Positions 8,083-14,674 of a stretch of DNA of 64,000 nucleotides are shown here, piece after piece. This stretch comes from Anaeromassilibacillus sp. An200 (lineage in GTDB: Bacteria; Bacillota; Clostridia; Oscillospirales; Acutalibacteraceae). The translations under genes were made by a program, and so were the position numbers. Positions within the stretch are counted from its first letter, which is position 1, and each line of letters opens with the position of its first letter. The notes beneath the pieces were generated by a model. The model was given only the letters and a program-made list of their open reading frames with translations. It was not told the origin of the DNA and searched no databases. The stretch is from positions 1 through 64,000 of the forward strand of contig NZ_NFJU01000015.1 of assembly GCF_002160025.1 (NCBI RefSeq), in the 5' to 3' direction.

Positions 8083-8103
8083 ACGATCCATTCTCCTTCG
8101 TTT

Positions 8104-8742
8104 TCAGCGTACCAGGGCAAGCAAAAGCAGAAGAGCTCCGCCCGCCCAGGACAAATCTTTTTCCGTTCGTCGGGCAACACGCCTGCCCAAACGGCAGCCA
8201 CCAGCCACCGCACCGGCCGTGGCGGCAAAGGCCAGCATAAAAATCAAAATGGCTCCGCCTCCCGCAAGACCGGATCCGAAACCTGCCGCTAAACCGTCCA
8301 AGGAAAGTGCCGCGGCCAAAGCAGCCGCCTCCCTGGGGGACAACACACGGGAATCGTCCGCATCCGCTTCCTGCGGATCCGCATAAATCTGCAAAATAAA
8401 ATGGAGTCGGAGCGCGGAAAAACGAATCTCGCGCTTCCCTCCCTGCCGTTTTCGAATCCAGCGTTTCAGCGAGCTGTCAAACAGCTTGCACAAGCCCAAA
8501 GCAGCCAGAATCAACACGCTGAGCCAGTGCGTGACACCCTCCGGCAGAAAAGGCGCGAGAATTCCTCCCAGCAGATGCGACAGCGCCAACGTGGAGGCGC
8601 AGATCGCACTGACCGCCAGCAGAGAAGCGCGTGGGACGGCGATCCTTGCCGTTCCATAGGAAAAGCTGGCCGCGAAGGCATCCACCGACGAGGCCAAAGC
8701 CAGCAAAAGGGCCGGGAGAACGGCCCGCAAATATTCACCCAC
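8104..8742 (-). CDS. ytaF: Sporulation membrane protein YtaF (MntP-like)
   Basis: This 212-residue membrane protein starts with GTG 8 nt after AAGGGGG. It has six hydrophobic segments arranged as two similar halves. Each half begins with an acidic motif: SSVDAFAASFSYG near residue 18 and SLDGLAAGFGSG near 147. This is the MntP/YtaF fold; MntP exports manganese, while YtaF is linked to sporulation in Bacillus, with the transported ion unproven. The ribosome binding site lies in the 3' arm of a perfect hairpin (8750-8784), which may control translation. Confidence 0.88.
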   Translation of the reverse strand: MGEYLRAVLPALLLALASSVDAFAASFSYGTARIAVPRASLLAVSAICASTLALSHLLGGILAPFLPEGVTHWLSVLILAALGLCKLFDSSLKRWIRKRQGGKREIRFSALRLHFILQIYADPQEADADDSRVLSPREAAALAAALSLDGLAAGFGSGLAGGGAILIFMLAFAATAGAVAGGCRLGRRVARRTEKDLSWAGGALLLLLALVR

Positions 8743-8749
8743 AGAAATT

Positions 8750-8784
8750 CCCCCTTGTGCCGTATCTTATTCGGGACAAGGGGG
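8750..8784 (-). promoter_or_regulatory. Hairpin that hides the ytaF ribosome binding site
   Basis: On the minus strand CCCCCTTGT and ACAAGGGGG form a perfect 9-bp stem with a 17-nt loop. The AAGGGGG of the 3' arm is the ribosome binding site of ytaF. On the plus strand the same stem is followed by TTTTTG, so it could also stop antisense transcription. Confidence 0.55.
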
Positions 8785-8800
8785 TTTTTGTGCATCCGAA

Positions 8801-9157
8801 TTACAAACCGAGCGCCTCCGCCCACTTCTCGGGCCGGAAGCCTGTCAGAACGCGATCCTCCAGAACCAGGATCGGTCTTTTGACCAGCATCCCGTCCGTA
8901 GCCAGAAGGGCAAGCTGCTCCTCTTCGCTCATGCCGGGTAAACGTTCCTTGAGATTCATGGAACGGTACAGCTGACCGCTCGTATTGAAAAAGGATTTGA
9001 GCGGAAGCTTTCCCTGCTCCTTCCACGCAGCAAGCTCCTGCGCGGTAGGATTTTCCTCTACGATATGGCGGGCGGTAAAGGATACGCCGTGCTCCTTGAG
9101 CCAGGCTTCCGCCTTCCGGCAGGTGGAACATTTGGGATACCATACAAACAAAGCCAT
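8801..9157 (-). CDS. ArsC/Spx-family thioredoxin-fold protein (CxxC type)
   Basis: This is a 118-residue protein with the start set by AAAGGAG. The N-terminus ALFVWYPKCSTCRKAEAWL gives C10-S-T-C13. Further motifs are RHIVEENPT, FFNTSG, a DGMLVKRPILV segment with the cis-proline, and GFRPEKW, as in Spx/MgsR and YffB-type arsenate reductase-like proteins. It lacks arsenic-operon neighbours, so a redox or regulatory role is more likely than arsenate reduction. It is the downstream member of a pair of related genes. Confidence 0.85.
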   Translation of the reverse strand: MALFVWYPKCSTCRKAEAWLKEHGVSFTARHIVEENPTAQELAAWKEQGKLPLKSFFNTSGQLYRSMNLKERLPGMSEEEQLALLATDGMLVKRPILVLEDRVLTGFRPEKWAEALGL

Positions 9158-9174
9158 TTTCTGTTTCTCCTTTC

Positions 9175-9516
9175 TCATTCCCAGGTTTTCCAGATCTCCG
9201 GGCAATACCCAACCGTCGCCTGGCGACCGTTGCGCACAATCGGGGTGCGAAGCAGCGTCGGGAATTCCAGCAGCTTTTCTTCCTTTGCCTCATCGGAGGA
9301 CAGATATGGAAGAAGAAGGGCCTGCTCCCCCTTCGCTTTGGGATCGATGAGAGCATCCAGGCCGCCAACCGCCGCTTTCACGGAGGTCAGTTCACCGCGG
9401 CTCATTCCCTTCTGCGACAAATCGATCCGCTGAAACCGGATTCCTCTTTCCTTAAAGTAACGTTCGGCCTTCTTGGTGTCAAAACATTTCGCCTTTCCAA
9501 AAATCTGAATATTCAT
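9175..9516 (-). CDS. ArsC/Spx-family protein (single-cysteine type)
   Basis: This 113-residue protein lies 17 bp upstream of the CxxC paralogue in the same operon. It opens MNIQIFGKAKCFDTKKAERYF, so only one cysteine (C11) stands in the active-site loop. The C-terminal half has LEFPTLLRTPIVRNG with the cis-proline and GYCPEIWKTW. It resembles the ArsC-family proteins annotated in Clostridia as glutaredoxin-related or Spx-like. The split into one CxxC and one Cx protein suggests different redox partners, which is inference. Confidence 0.82.
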   Translation of the reverse strand: MNIQIFGKAKCFDTKKAERYFKERGIRFQRIDLSQKGMSRGELTSVKAAVGGLDALIDPKAKGEQALLLPYLSSDEAKEEKLLEFPTLLRTPIVRNGRQATVGYCPEIWKTWE

Positions 9517-9523
9517 TAGCCAT

Positions 9524-9724
9524 TCACTTCCTTTTCAGCGGATGCTTTGTGCCATCCGGCTCCAGCACGGTGATCCCGTCCAATTGAGAGCGAAGGCTTT
9601 CCCGAAATGCCTTAACATACTCTGTGCGAAGGGCCGCACGTTCTTCCGTCTCTTCCGGTGTTAAGGGGCCTTCCTTTGCCTTTCGAGCCAGTTCATTGAT
9701 TCGATCGATTTTTTTCTGATCCAT
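9524..9724 (-). CDS. DUF896 (YnzC-like) small protein
   Basis: This is a 66-residue protein. MDQKKIDRINELARKAKEG-LTPEEEERAALR-EYVKAFRESLRSQL is the DUF896 signature, a helical hairpin. ATG at 9724 follows AAAGGCGG; a longer reading frame upstream has no such site. In Bacillus YnzC belongs to the SOS region, but the molecular function is unknown. It has its own promoter match (9771-9799) and ends 7 bp before the ArsC-like pair, so it probably heads that operon. Confidence 0.88.
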   Translation of the reverse strand: MDQKKIDRINELARKAKEGPLTPEETEERAALRTEYVKAFRESLRSQLDGITVLEPDGTKHPLKRK

Positions 9725-9770
9725 TGCGTTTCCGCCTTTCCGGGCAGGAGATCCCACCCTGTATTGTCTG

Positions 9771-9799
9771 AGCGTATCACACGGGCTTTTCCTTGTCAA
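9771..9799 (-). promoter_or_regulatory. Promoter of the DUF896-ArsC-like operon
   Basis: On the minus strand TTGACA (9794-9799) is 17 bp from TACGCT (9771-9776). The -10 is weak. It lies right after the terminator of the upstream RNA candidate. Confidence 0.55.
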
Positions 9800-9804
9800 G
9801 GCAT

Positions 9805-9988
9805 AAAAAAGCGGGGATCGTGTGGTCTGGTGGCCATCGATCCCCGATTCTATGAAAACCTCCTGGGAGGATTGCTTTTGGTCTGCCGGGTGTACCGGGC
9901 CGGTATTCCGTCCACTCTCCGGTTCCTTCAGCAGTAAAATAAATATGAGAGAGATGAGAGATTTTTCTGTTCCTATCTCTAAGGTACG
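9805..9988 (-). ncRNA. Candidate small structured RNA, about 180 nt, unknown family
   Basis: On the minus strand a TATACT -10 element (9994-9999) predicts a start near 9987. No protein frame with a start signal is seen. The transcript would end at a strong terminator: CGGGGATCG and CGATCCCCG (9812-9846) followed by CTTTTTT. Inside are a TACC-GGCCC-GGTA hairpin and a CCTCC-CA-GGAGG hairpin. The DUF896 gene downstream has its own promoter, so this looks free-standing rather than a leader. Its size fits 6S RNA, but I do not recognise the sequence. The -35 is poor. Confidence 0.4.
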
Positions 9989-10142
9989 AGTTTAGTATAC
10001 CCACCCTCTGTGACGGCTGGATGATGGAAAAACAAACAGTTTTGGCTTTTTTTATGAATGAATTGTTTCGGTTCCCGCGAAATCTGTATCTTTTTCCACC
10101 TGATTCCTCCTTCCCCGTTTCTTCCGCCTGGATATTGTATGG

Positions 10143-10173
10143 AAAAGGCTTCCTGGTTATGACCGGGAAGCCT
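10143..10173 (-). terminator. Terminator of the XRE gene
   Basis: AGGCTTCC and GGAAGCCT form an 8-bp stem that includes the stop region, followed by TTTTCC on the minus strand. Confidence 0.65.
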
Positions 10174-11014
10174 GGCAATTCCCCGCGCCCTGCAGAATGG
10201 CGGACAGAAACAGACATACGCAGACGAACGCCCCCACTATCGACAAATACTCCATGCCAAAGAGGAGAGGCGCAAGGGACAGGACTGCCGCCGCTGCTGT
10301 GCACAAAAACACCGCGTTCCTCAGGCGAAGCAAGCGCAGCGGATGTAACGCGGAAATAATTCCGGCAAAGAGACTGAAAACCGTCAGCAATCCCACCAAA
10401 AGCGGAAAGAAATTGGCATATCCGAACACAGTGAGATCAAAAAAGGAAAAGGTTCGCACGATCCGTTCCGTTGGGCCCGGAGCCATCACCAACACAGCGC
10501 CAAACGGCAGAAGCTCCAGAATCAAGGCTAATACCAGACACCCCATCCCAATCCGATAGAGAAGCTTCCCATTCCCACCGCCTCTTTTCAGAAAGAGACA
10601 TACCGCCGCGCCAATCGGCGCGAGCCCCAAAACCCAGACGCCGCTTTCGCTTTGTGTGGTCACCACCAAGGGCGTGAGAAGAAACAATATTCCCACAATC
10701 ACCAGACAGAGACCGGCAGCGCGTGCAGCTGTCCGATGGGAGTAACGCATGGCCTCCACAAGAATGGAATCTGTCTCCTCCTTTGTCTGCTCCGGCGGCA
10801 TCCGTTTTCCTGCCAGGAGCTCTCCCACGGAAACCCCTAAAATATCGCTGAGAGGTTTGAGCAGTGAGGTATCGGGCAGCCCCTTTCCGGTTTCCCAGCG
10901 CGAGATTGCCTTGTCCGTCACCATCAGCTTATCGCCAAGCTCCTTCTGCGTATATCCTTTTTCCTTTCTGAGTTCCGCCAAAAAGCGGCCTGTCGTTTTG
11001 GCATCCACTTGCAT
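10157..11014 (-). CDS. XRE family regulator with membrane domain
   Basis: This 285-residue protein starts directly after AAAGGAGG. Residues 9-64 are a Cro/C1-type helix-turn-helix (FLAELRKEKGYTQKELGDKL, AISRWETGKGLPD, LSDILGVSVGELLAG). Residues about 95-280 contain six or seven hydrophobic segments, so it is a membrane-anchored regulator of the type found across Clostridia. The signal is unknown. Its promoter carries a 25-bp palindrome that recurs upstream of the glycogen synthase gene, consistent with autoregulation, but nothing shows that this protein binds it. Confidence 0.9.
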   Translation of the reverse strand: MQVDAKTTGRFLAELRKEKGYTQKELGDKLMVTDKAISRWETGKGLPDTSLLKPLSDILGVSVGELLAGKRMPPEQTKEETDSILVEAMRYSHRTAARAAGLCLVIVGILFLLTPLVVTTQSESGVWVLGLAPIGAAVCLFLKRGGGNGKLLYRIGMGCLVLALILELLPFGAVLVMAPGPTERIVRTFSFFDLTVFGYANFFPLLVGLLTVFSLFAGIISALHPLRLLRLRNAVFLCTAAAAVLSLAPLLFGMEYLSIVGAFVCVCLFLSAILQGAGNCQASRS

Positions 11015-11031
11015 CTCCTCCTTTCGCTTTC

Positions 11032-11080
11032 ATCATAGCATATCAAAGGCGAGAATGCACTCTATGAATCGTAGAGTGCA
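11032..11080 (-). promoter_or_regulatory. Promoter of the XRE gene with 25-bp palindrome
   Basis: The -10 TATCATA-type element on the minus strand is TATGAT (11032-11037). The -35 position is GTGCAT (11055-11060), 17 bp away and poor. The perfect palindrome TGCACTCTA-7-TAGAGTGCA (11056-11080) covers and extends upstream of the -35. The same block lies in the same register at 14099-14147. Confidence 0.65.
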
Positions 11081-11144
11081 GAAAATGTCCTATTTTTTCG
11101 CTGCCTGCGCAAGCTCTGAACTTTGCTGCTTAAAATGGATGAAA

Positions 11145-11684
11145 TCACAAACTGGCATTATGATGGCTTATCTTTTTGAAACACAGATAGAATCCTTCCT
11201 CCCCCACTCGTTCCGTCACACTTTGTAACCCAGCATTCTCGCAGATTGTTTGAATGGAGGTTTTGTCCTGCGCATCCAGTTTTCCGATCCCATAGGTTGT
11301 AGAGATCTGTTCTGTGGGCAGCTGAACCTGCACATCCACGCAGAACGGCTCTAGGTACGCAGATGCAATCTCGCAATCCCATATATGAATTTCACCGCCG
11401 CATTTCAACACCCGTACCGCTTCCATGATAGCTCGTCTTTGTTCTTCCGCGCTCATAAACATCAAAGAATAAAAGAATGTTGCATGGTCAAAAGAACAGT
11501 CGGAAAAGGTCAGATTCACTGCATCCATCAGCACTTTCACAAATCCCGAAGGCGCTTCGTCCAACTCCTCCTGATATTTGTCAATCGCTGTCACCTGTTC
11601 CCCGTAAAGACGGCCGATGATCCCTTCCCCTCCGCCGCCAACATCCAGTATTTTACCCGACAAATCCTTGTTCAGCGTAATCAC
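11145..11684 (-). CDS. Class I SAM-dependent methyltransferase
   Basis: This is a 179-residue protein with a GTG start 9 nt after AAGGAA. Motif I is ILDVGGGGEGIIGRLYG, followed by an acidic strand end (VTAIDKYQEEL). The DHATFFYSLMFM segment and VLKCGGEIHIWD match the Methyltransf_11 fold. The substrate is unknown. It stands between the XRE gene and the glycogen synthase gene, with no sign of shared transcription with either. Confidence 0.88.
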   Translation of the reverse strand: MITLNKDLSGKILDVGGGGEGIIGRLYGEQVTAIDKYQEELDEAPSGFVKVLMDAVNLTFSDCSFDHATFFYSLMFMSAEEQRRAIMEAVRVLKCGGEIHIWDCEIASAYLEPFCVDVQVQLPTEQISTTYGIGKLDAQDKTSIQTICENAGLQSVTERVGEEGFYLCFKKISHHNASL

Positions 11685-11710
11685 GATTCACATTCCTTTC
11701 TTGCCCAAAC

Positions 11711-11758
11711 AGAGCAAAAGGGGCTTGCCGCCTGCTTTCTGTTGGCAGCAAGTCCATT
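11711..11758 (-). terminator. Terminator of the glycogen synthase gene
   Basis: On the minus strand GGACTTGCTGCC pairs with GGCGGCAAGCCCC (one or two mismatches), followed by TTTTGC. Confidence 0.65.
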
Positions 11759-11828
11759 TTGCATTTCTCTTTTCTGTTAGTTTCTGTTGGAATGACTGGG
11801 GCGGCTGTTTCTTACGCCACAGGTGCAG

Positions 11829-13955
11829 TTACCACTGCGTCAGTTCCAGATACAGATCCTTATACTGTTTTGCCGAATTCTCCCACGAGACATCCTTTTC
11901 CATATCCCGCCGGACCACCTGGTTCCACTGGTCACGGTTGGTGAAATACAATGTCTTGGCCCGGTTGATGGCGTCGAGAAGCAGACCCGCGTCATAGCGG
12001 TCAAACGTGAAGCCGTTGCCGTCTCCGGTAAAGATATTGTAAGGCTGCACGGTATCCTTCAGGCCACCGGTCTCGCGAACGATGGGAAGCGTGCCATAAT
12101 GCATCGCGTTGAGCTGCGTCAGGCCGCACGGCTCAAAGCGGGAAGGTACCAGAAGCGCGTCCGCACCGGCATAAATGCGGTGCGCTCTCGCCTCGTCGTA
12201 CTGGATGCAGGCGCTGAACGTCCCACGGTTTGCCCCCTCATAATAGCGGAAGGTATCCTCATACTGCTTATCGCCGGTACCCAGCACCACCACCTGGGTA
12301 TTGCCGTCGAGAACCTGCGGAATGATGGAGCTGACGAGATCCAGCCCCTTCTGATTGGTCAAGCGGGAGATCAGGCCGATGACAAACTTGCCCGCGTCCT
12401 CCTCCAATCCGAGCTCCTTCTGAAGGGCCAGCTTGTTTTCCATCTTGTGCTCCAATACGGTATCGCGGTTATAATGAACCGTCAGCGCGGAGTCGGTCTC
12501 CGGATTCCACATACCGTAATCAATACCGTTGACAATTCCTCTGAGCTTTCCGCTGTGGTAGCGCAGATGGTTTTCCAGATGCTCGCCATACTCAGCCGTC
12601 TGGATTTCATACGCATAGGTCCCGCTGACGGTGGTAATGCGATCCGCATAAGCGAGACCGCCCTTGAGCATGTTTGCGTCCACATAATTCTCCTTGAGAG
12701 CGCCCATGCCGAACACACTGTCCGGGAGACCGGACCAATACTGAATGGTCGGAATGTTGTAGATACCCTGGAAACGAAGGTTGTGGATCGTCAGAATGGA
12801 GCGCGCATGACCAATCGGAGAATCCTGGAATAAGGTGCGCAGATACACCGGCACAAGAGCCGCCTGCCAGTCGTGGCAGTGAACAATATCAGGAATCCAG
12901 TTCAGATAATTCAGCGCGGCAAGGGCAGCCTTGCTGAAAAAGCAGTATTTCGGGATATCATCCACAAGATTCAGATACGGATTTCCGGAGGAGAAAAACT
13001 CCTGATTGTCAATAAAATCGTATACCACGCCATCACAGACATACTCCATGATGCCTACATAATAGTTGCGTCCGGTCTTTCCCAGATCCATGTAGAATTC
13101 GCCGCGGTAAACCATCTGATCCTGATACTTCTGCGGAATGCAGGCATAGCGCGGCAGGATGACGCGGACGTCACAGTTCAGGCGCACCAGCTCGCGGGGC
13201 AGCGCATACATGACATCTCCCAAACCGCCTGTTTTAACAAACGGATGGCATTCCGAACCGATAAACGCAACACTCCGGCGAGGCAAATTCGACATCACAT
13301 TCACAGCTGAAACCTCCTCCACAGCAGATGCGGCCTCCACTGCGGCAGGAGCAGATTTTTCTTCCACAGACGCCGCCTTTTTCGCAGAGGTCCTCTTCTT
13401 TCCCTTGGCAGGTACGGCCTTCGCCGCAGCAGAAACAGCTTTTTCCTCTGCAGATGCAGCTTTTTTTGCAGAGGTTCTTTTCTTTCCCTCAGCAGGTGTG
13501 GTTTTTGCCGCGGCAGGATCCATCTTTTCCTTCGCCGGCGCTGTCTTTTTAGCAGGAGTCTTTTTCTTCTCCTCCACAGGAGGAGCCTCTGGTGCGGCAG
13601 GAACGGTCTTTTCCTTGGCAGACACTGTTTTCTTTACAGGAAGCTCCTTCTTTTCCTCAGGAGATGCGGCTTTTTCCGCGGCCACAGCCGTTTTTTCAGC
13701 AGCAGGTACTGTCTCCTTCACAGCGGAGACTTTCTTTTCCTCAGCAGGTGCGGCTTTCTCCGCAACCGGAGCTGTTTTTTTCTCAGCAGATACCGTCTCT
13801 TTTGCAGCGGGTTCCTTCTTTTCTTCAGTCGGCGCGGTCTCTGTCACAGCAGAAATGGCTTTTTCCTCCACAGACGCTGCTTTTTCCGCAGCCGGAGCGG
13901 CAACCTTCGTTGTTGCCGGTTTCTTTTTCACAGAACTTGCCTTTTTTCGTGCCAT
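11829..13955 (-). CDS. glgA: Glycogen synthase (GT5) with long repetitive basic N-terminal tail
   Basis: This 708-residue protein starts with ATG at 13955, 7 nt after GGAAGG. Residues from about 227 are a normal bacterial ADP-glucose starch/glycogen synthase: K241TGGLGD at the ADP-glucose site, HCHDWQAALVP, ISRLTNQKGLDL, and SRFEPCGLTQLNAMHYG with the GT-B E-x7-E pair. Residues 1-220 are different. They are almost only A, K, E, P, V, S and T and include six tandem 28-residue repeats (42-209). No signal peptide or membrane segment is seen. GGAGGAGG lies inside the gene 8 nt before an in-frame GTG (codon 218, 13302-13304), so a tail-less form could also be made. No other glg gene is in the window. 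Confidence 0.93.
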   Translation of the reverse strand: MARKKASSVKKKPATTKVAAPAAEKAASVEEKAISAVTETAPTEEKKEPAAKETVSAEKKTAPVAEKAAPAEEKKVSAVKETVPAAEKTAVAAEKAASPEEKKELPVKKTVSAKEKTVPAAPEAPPVEEKKKTPAKKTAPAKEKMDPAAAKTTPAEGKKRTSAKKAASAEEKAVSAAAKAVPAKGKKRTSAKKAASVEEKSAPAAVEAASAVEEVSAVNVMSNLPRRSVAFIGSECHPFVKTGGLGDVMYALPRELVRLNCDVRVILPRYACIPQKYQDQMVYRGEFYMDLGKTGRNYYVGIMEYVCDGVVYDFIDNQEFFSSGNPYLNLVDDIPKYCFFSKAALAALNYLNWIPDIVHCHDWQAALVPVYLRTLFQDSPIGHARSILTIHNLRFQGIYNIPTIQYWSGLPDSVFGMGALKENYVDANMLKGGLAYADRITTVSGTYAYEIQTAEYGEHLENHLRYHSGKLRGIVNGIDYGMWNPETDSALTVHYNRDTVLEHKMENKLALQKELGLEEDAGKFVIGLISRLTNQKGLDLVSSIIPQVLDGNTQVVVLGTGDKQYEDTFRYYEGANRGTFSACIQYDEARAHRIYAGADALLVPSRFEPCGLTQLNAMHYGTLPIVRETGGLKDTVQPYNIFTGDGNGFTFDRYDAGLLLDAINRAKTLYFTNRDQWNQVVRRDMEKDVSWENSAKQYKDLYLELTQW
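13329..13832 (-). repeat. Six tandem 84-bp coding repeats in glgA
   Basis: Six units of 28 residues each, in the pattern P-x-E-E-K-K-x-x-x-x-K-x-T/A...EKxxxAAxxA, occupy residues 42-69, 70-97, 98-125, 126-153, 154-181 and 182-209. The last two units share KKRTSAKKAAS exactly. The composition resembles histone H1-like or TonB-like disordered tails. Confidence 0.85.
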
Positions 13956-14098
13956 ACCCAAACCTTCCTTTCACCTATTCAGAATCATTGAGGTCCTTTT
14001 CGCTGCCTCCAATGGATCTGGAAGTCATGCAAGCGGGAGAGAGCCGCCCGAAAGCGTGCGGTGTTTTGGGTACACACCTGCGTCTCTCCTTTCTTACT

Positions 14099-14147
14099 AT
14101 CATACCATATTGGACGCGGAAATGCACTCTATGAATTGTAGAATAGG
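14099..14147 (-). promoter_or_regulatory. Promoter of glgA with half-conserved copy of the palindrome
   Basis: The -10 is TATGAT (14099-14104) and the -35 position is GTGCAT (14122-14127), 17 bp apart, as in the XRE promoter. TGCACTCTA-TGAATTG-TAGAATAGG (14123-14147) keeps the promoter-proximal arm exactly and loses the last bases of the distal arm. A leader of about 135 nt follows before glgA. Confidence 0.65.
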
Positions 14148-14176
14148 GGAAAATTTGGCAGTTCTTAATGTTTATC

Positions 14177-14638
14177 TCATGTCTGTCTTTTTTGATACAA
14201 AATAATCTCCGGATCGGCGCCATTGTCGCCATATTCACACACCAACAGGTGCGTTTCATCCGCTGTCAGCCCATAACAACGATTGCTGTCTGCCTTACAA
14301 ATCTGATTGCCCAGATAAATTTTATTGTCGTCCCAGAAACGGATCGTCTGCCCGCTGGGGAGAGTATATTCCAGATTAACAAACGAACCTTTGAGGCAGT
14401 TCAGCCCGGTCACCCGCGCCATACCGGGAATTTTCAGAGCGTTGTATTCCGCGATCAGCGTTTCTTTCAGCTTACAGTGTCCGTCACATGCTTCACAGGT
14501 TTCCTGCCCTCTTTCCCGGCAGCATTGCGCCACCATACATGGCCCGCCAAATGGATGTCCCTGTGTTGCCGCACACCCGGCACAGCTTTTCGACATAGGA
14601 CAAGCGCCACAGTCAATTCCGCAAACGGATGTTTTCAT
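14177..14638 (-). CDS. DUF3795 family cysteine-rich protein
   Basis: This is a 153-residue protein with AAGGAGGG 6-7 nt before ATG. The N-terminal 60 residues hold eleven cysteines (C6, C10, C13, C19, C22, C34, C39, C40, C48, C51, C55), starting CGIDCGACPM, which is the DUF3795 pattern and probably binds metal. The C-terminal half (LPSGQTIRFWDDNKIYLGNQ) has no obvious family. The function is unknown. It stands alone between the glgA promoter and the Bce permease gene. Confidence 0.8.
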   Translation of the reverse strand: MKTSVCGIDCGACPMSKSCAGCAATQGHPFGGPCMVAQCCRERGQETCEACDGHCKLKETLIAEYNALKIPGMARVTGLNCLKGSFVNLEYTLPSGQTIRFWDDNKIYLGNQICKADSNRCYGLTADETHLLVCEYGDNGADPEIILYQKRQT

Positions 14639-14674
14639 AAAATCCCTCCTTGGTATCGTTTGGTATTTTCCACC

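Noticed and set aside
8801-9516. Arsenic resistance operon
   Set aside because: Two ArsC-fold proteins are present, but there is no ArsR, ArsB or Acr3, and the sequences are closer to Spx-like proteins.
9805-9988. Glycine, tetrahydrofolate or 6S RNA identity for the RNA candidate
   Set aside because: GGAGAG and similar short strings occur, but the conserved cores of those RNAs are not found in order, so it is left unnamed.
14083-14100. GGGTACACACC-like sequence in the glgA leader considered as a T-box remnant
   Set aside because: The surrounding bases do not match the T-box core and no antiterminator/terminator pair is present.
13159-14205. Plus-strand frame rich in F, S and A
   Set aside because: It is the reverse of the glgA repeat tail and only mirrors the repeats.
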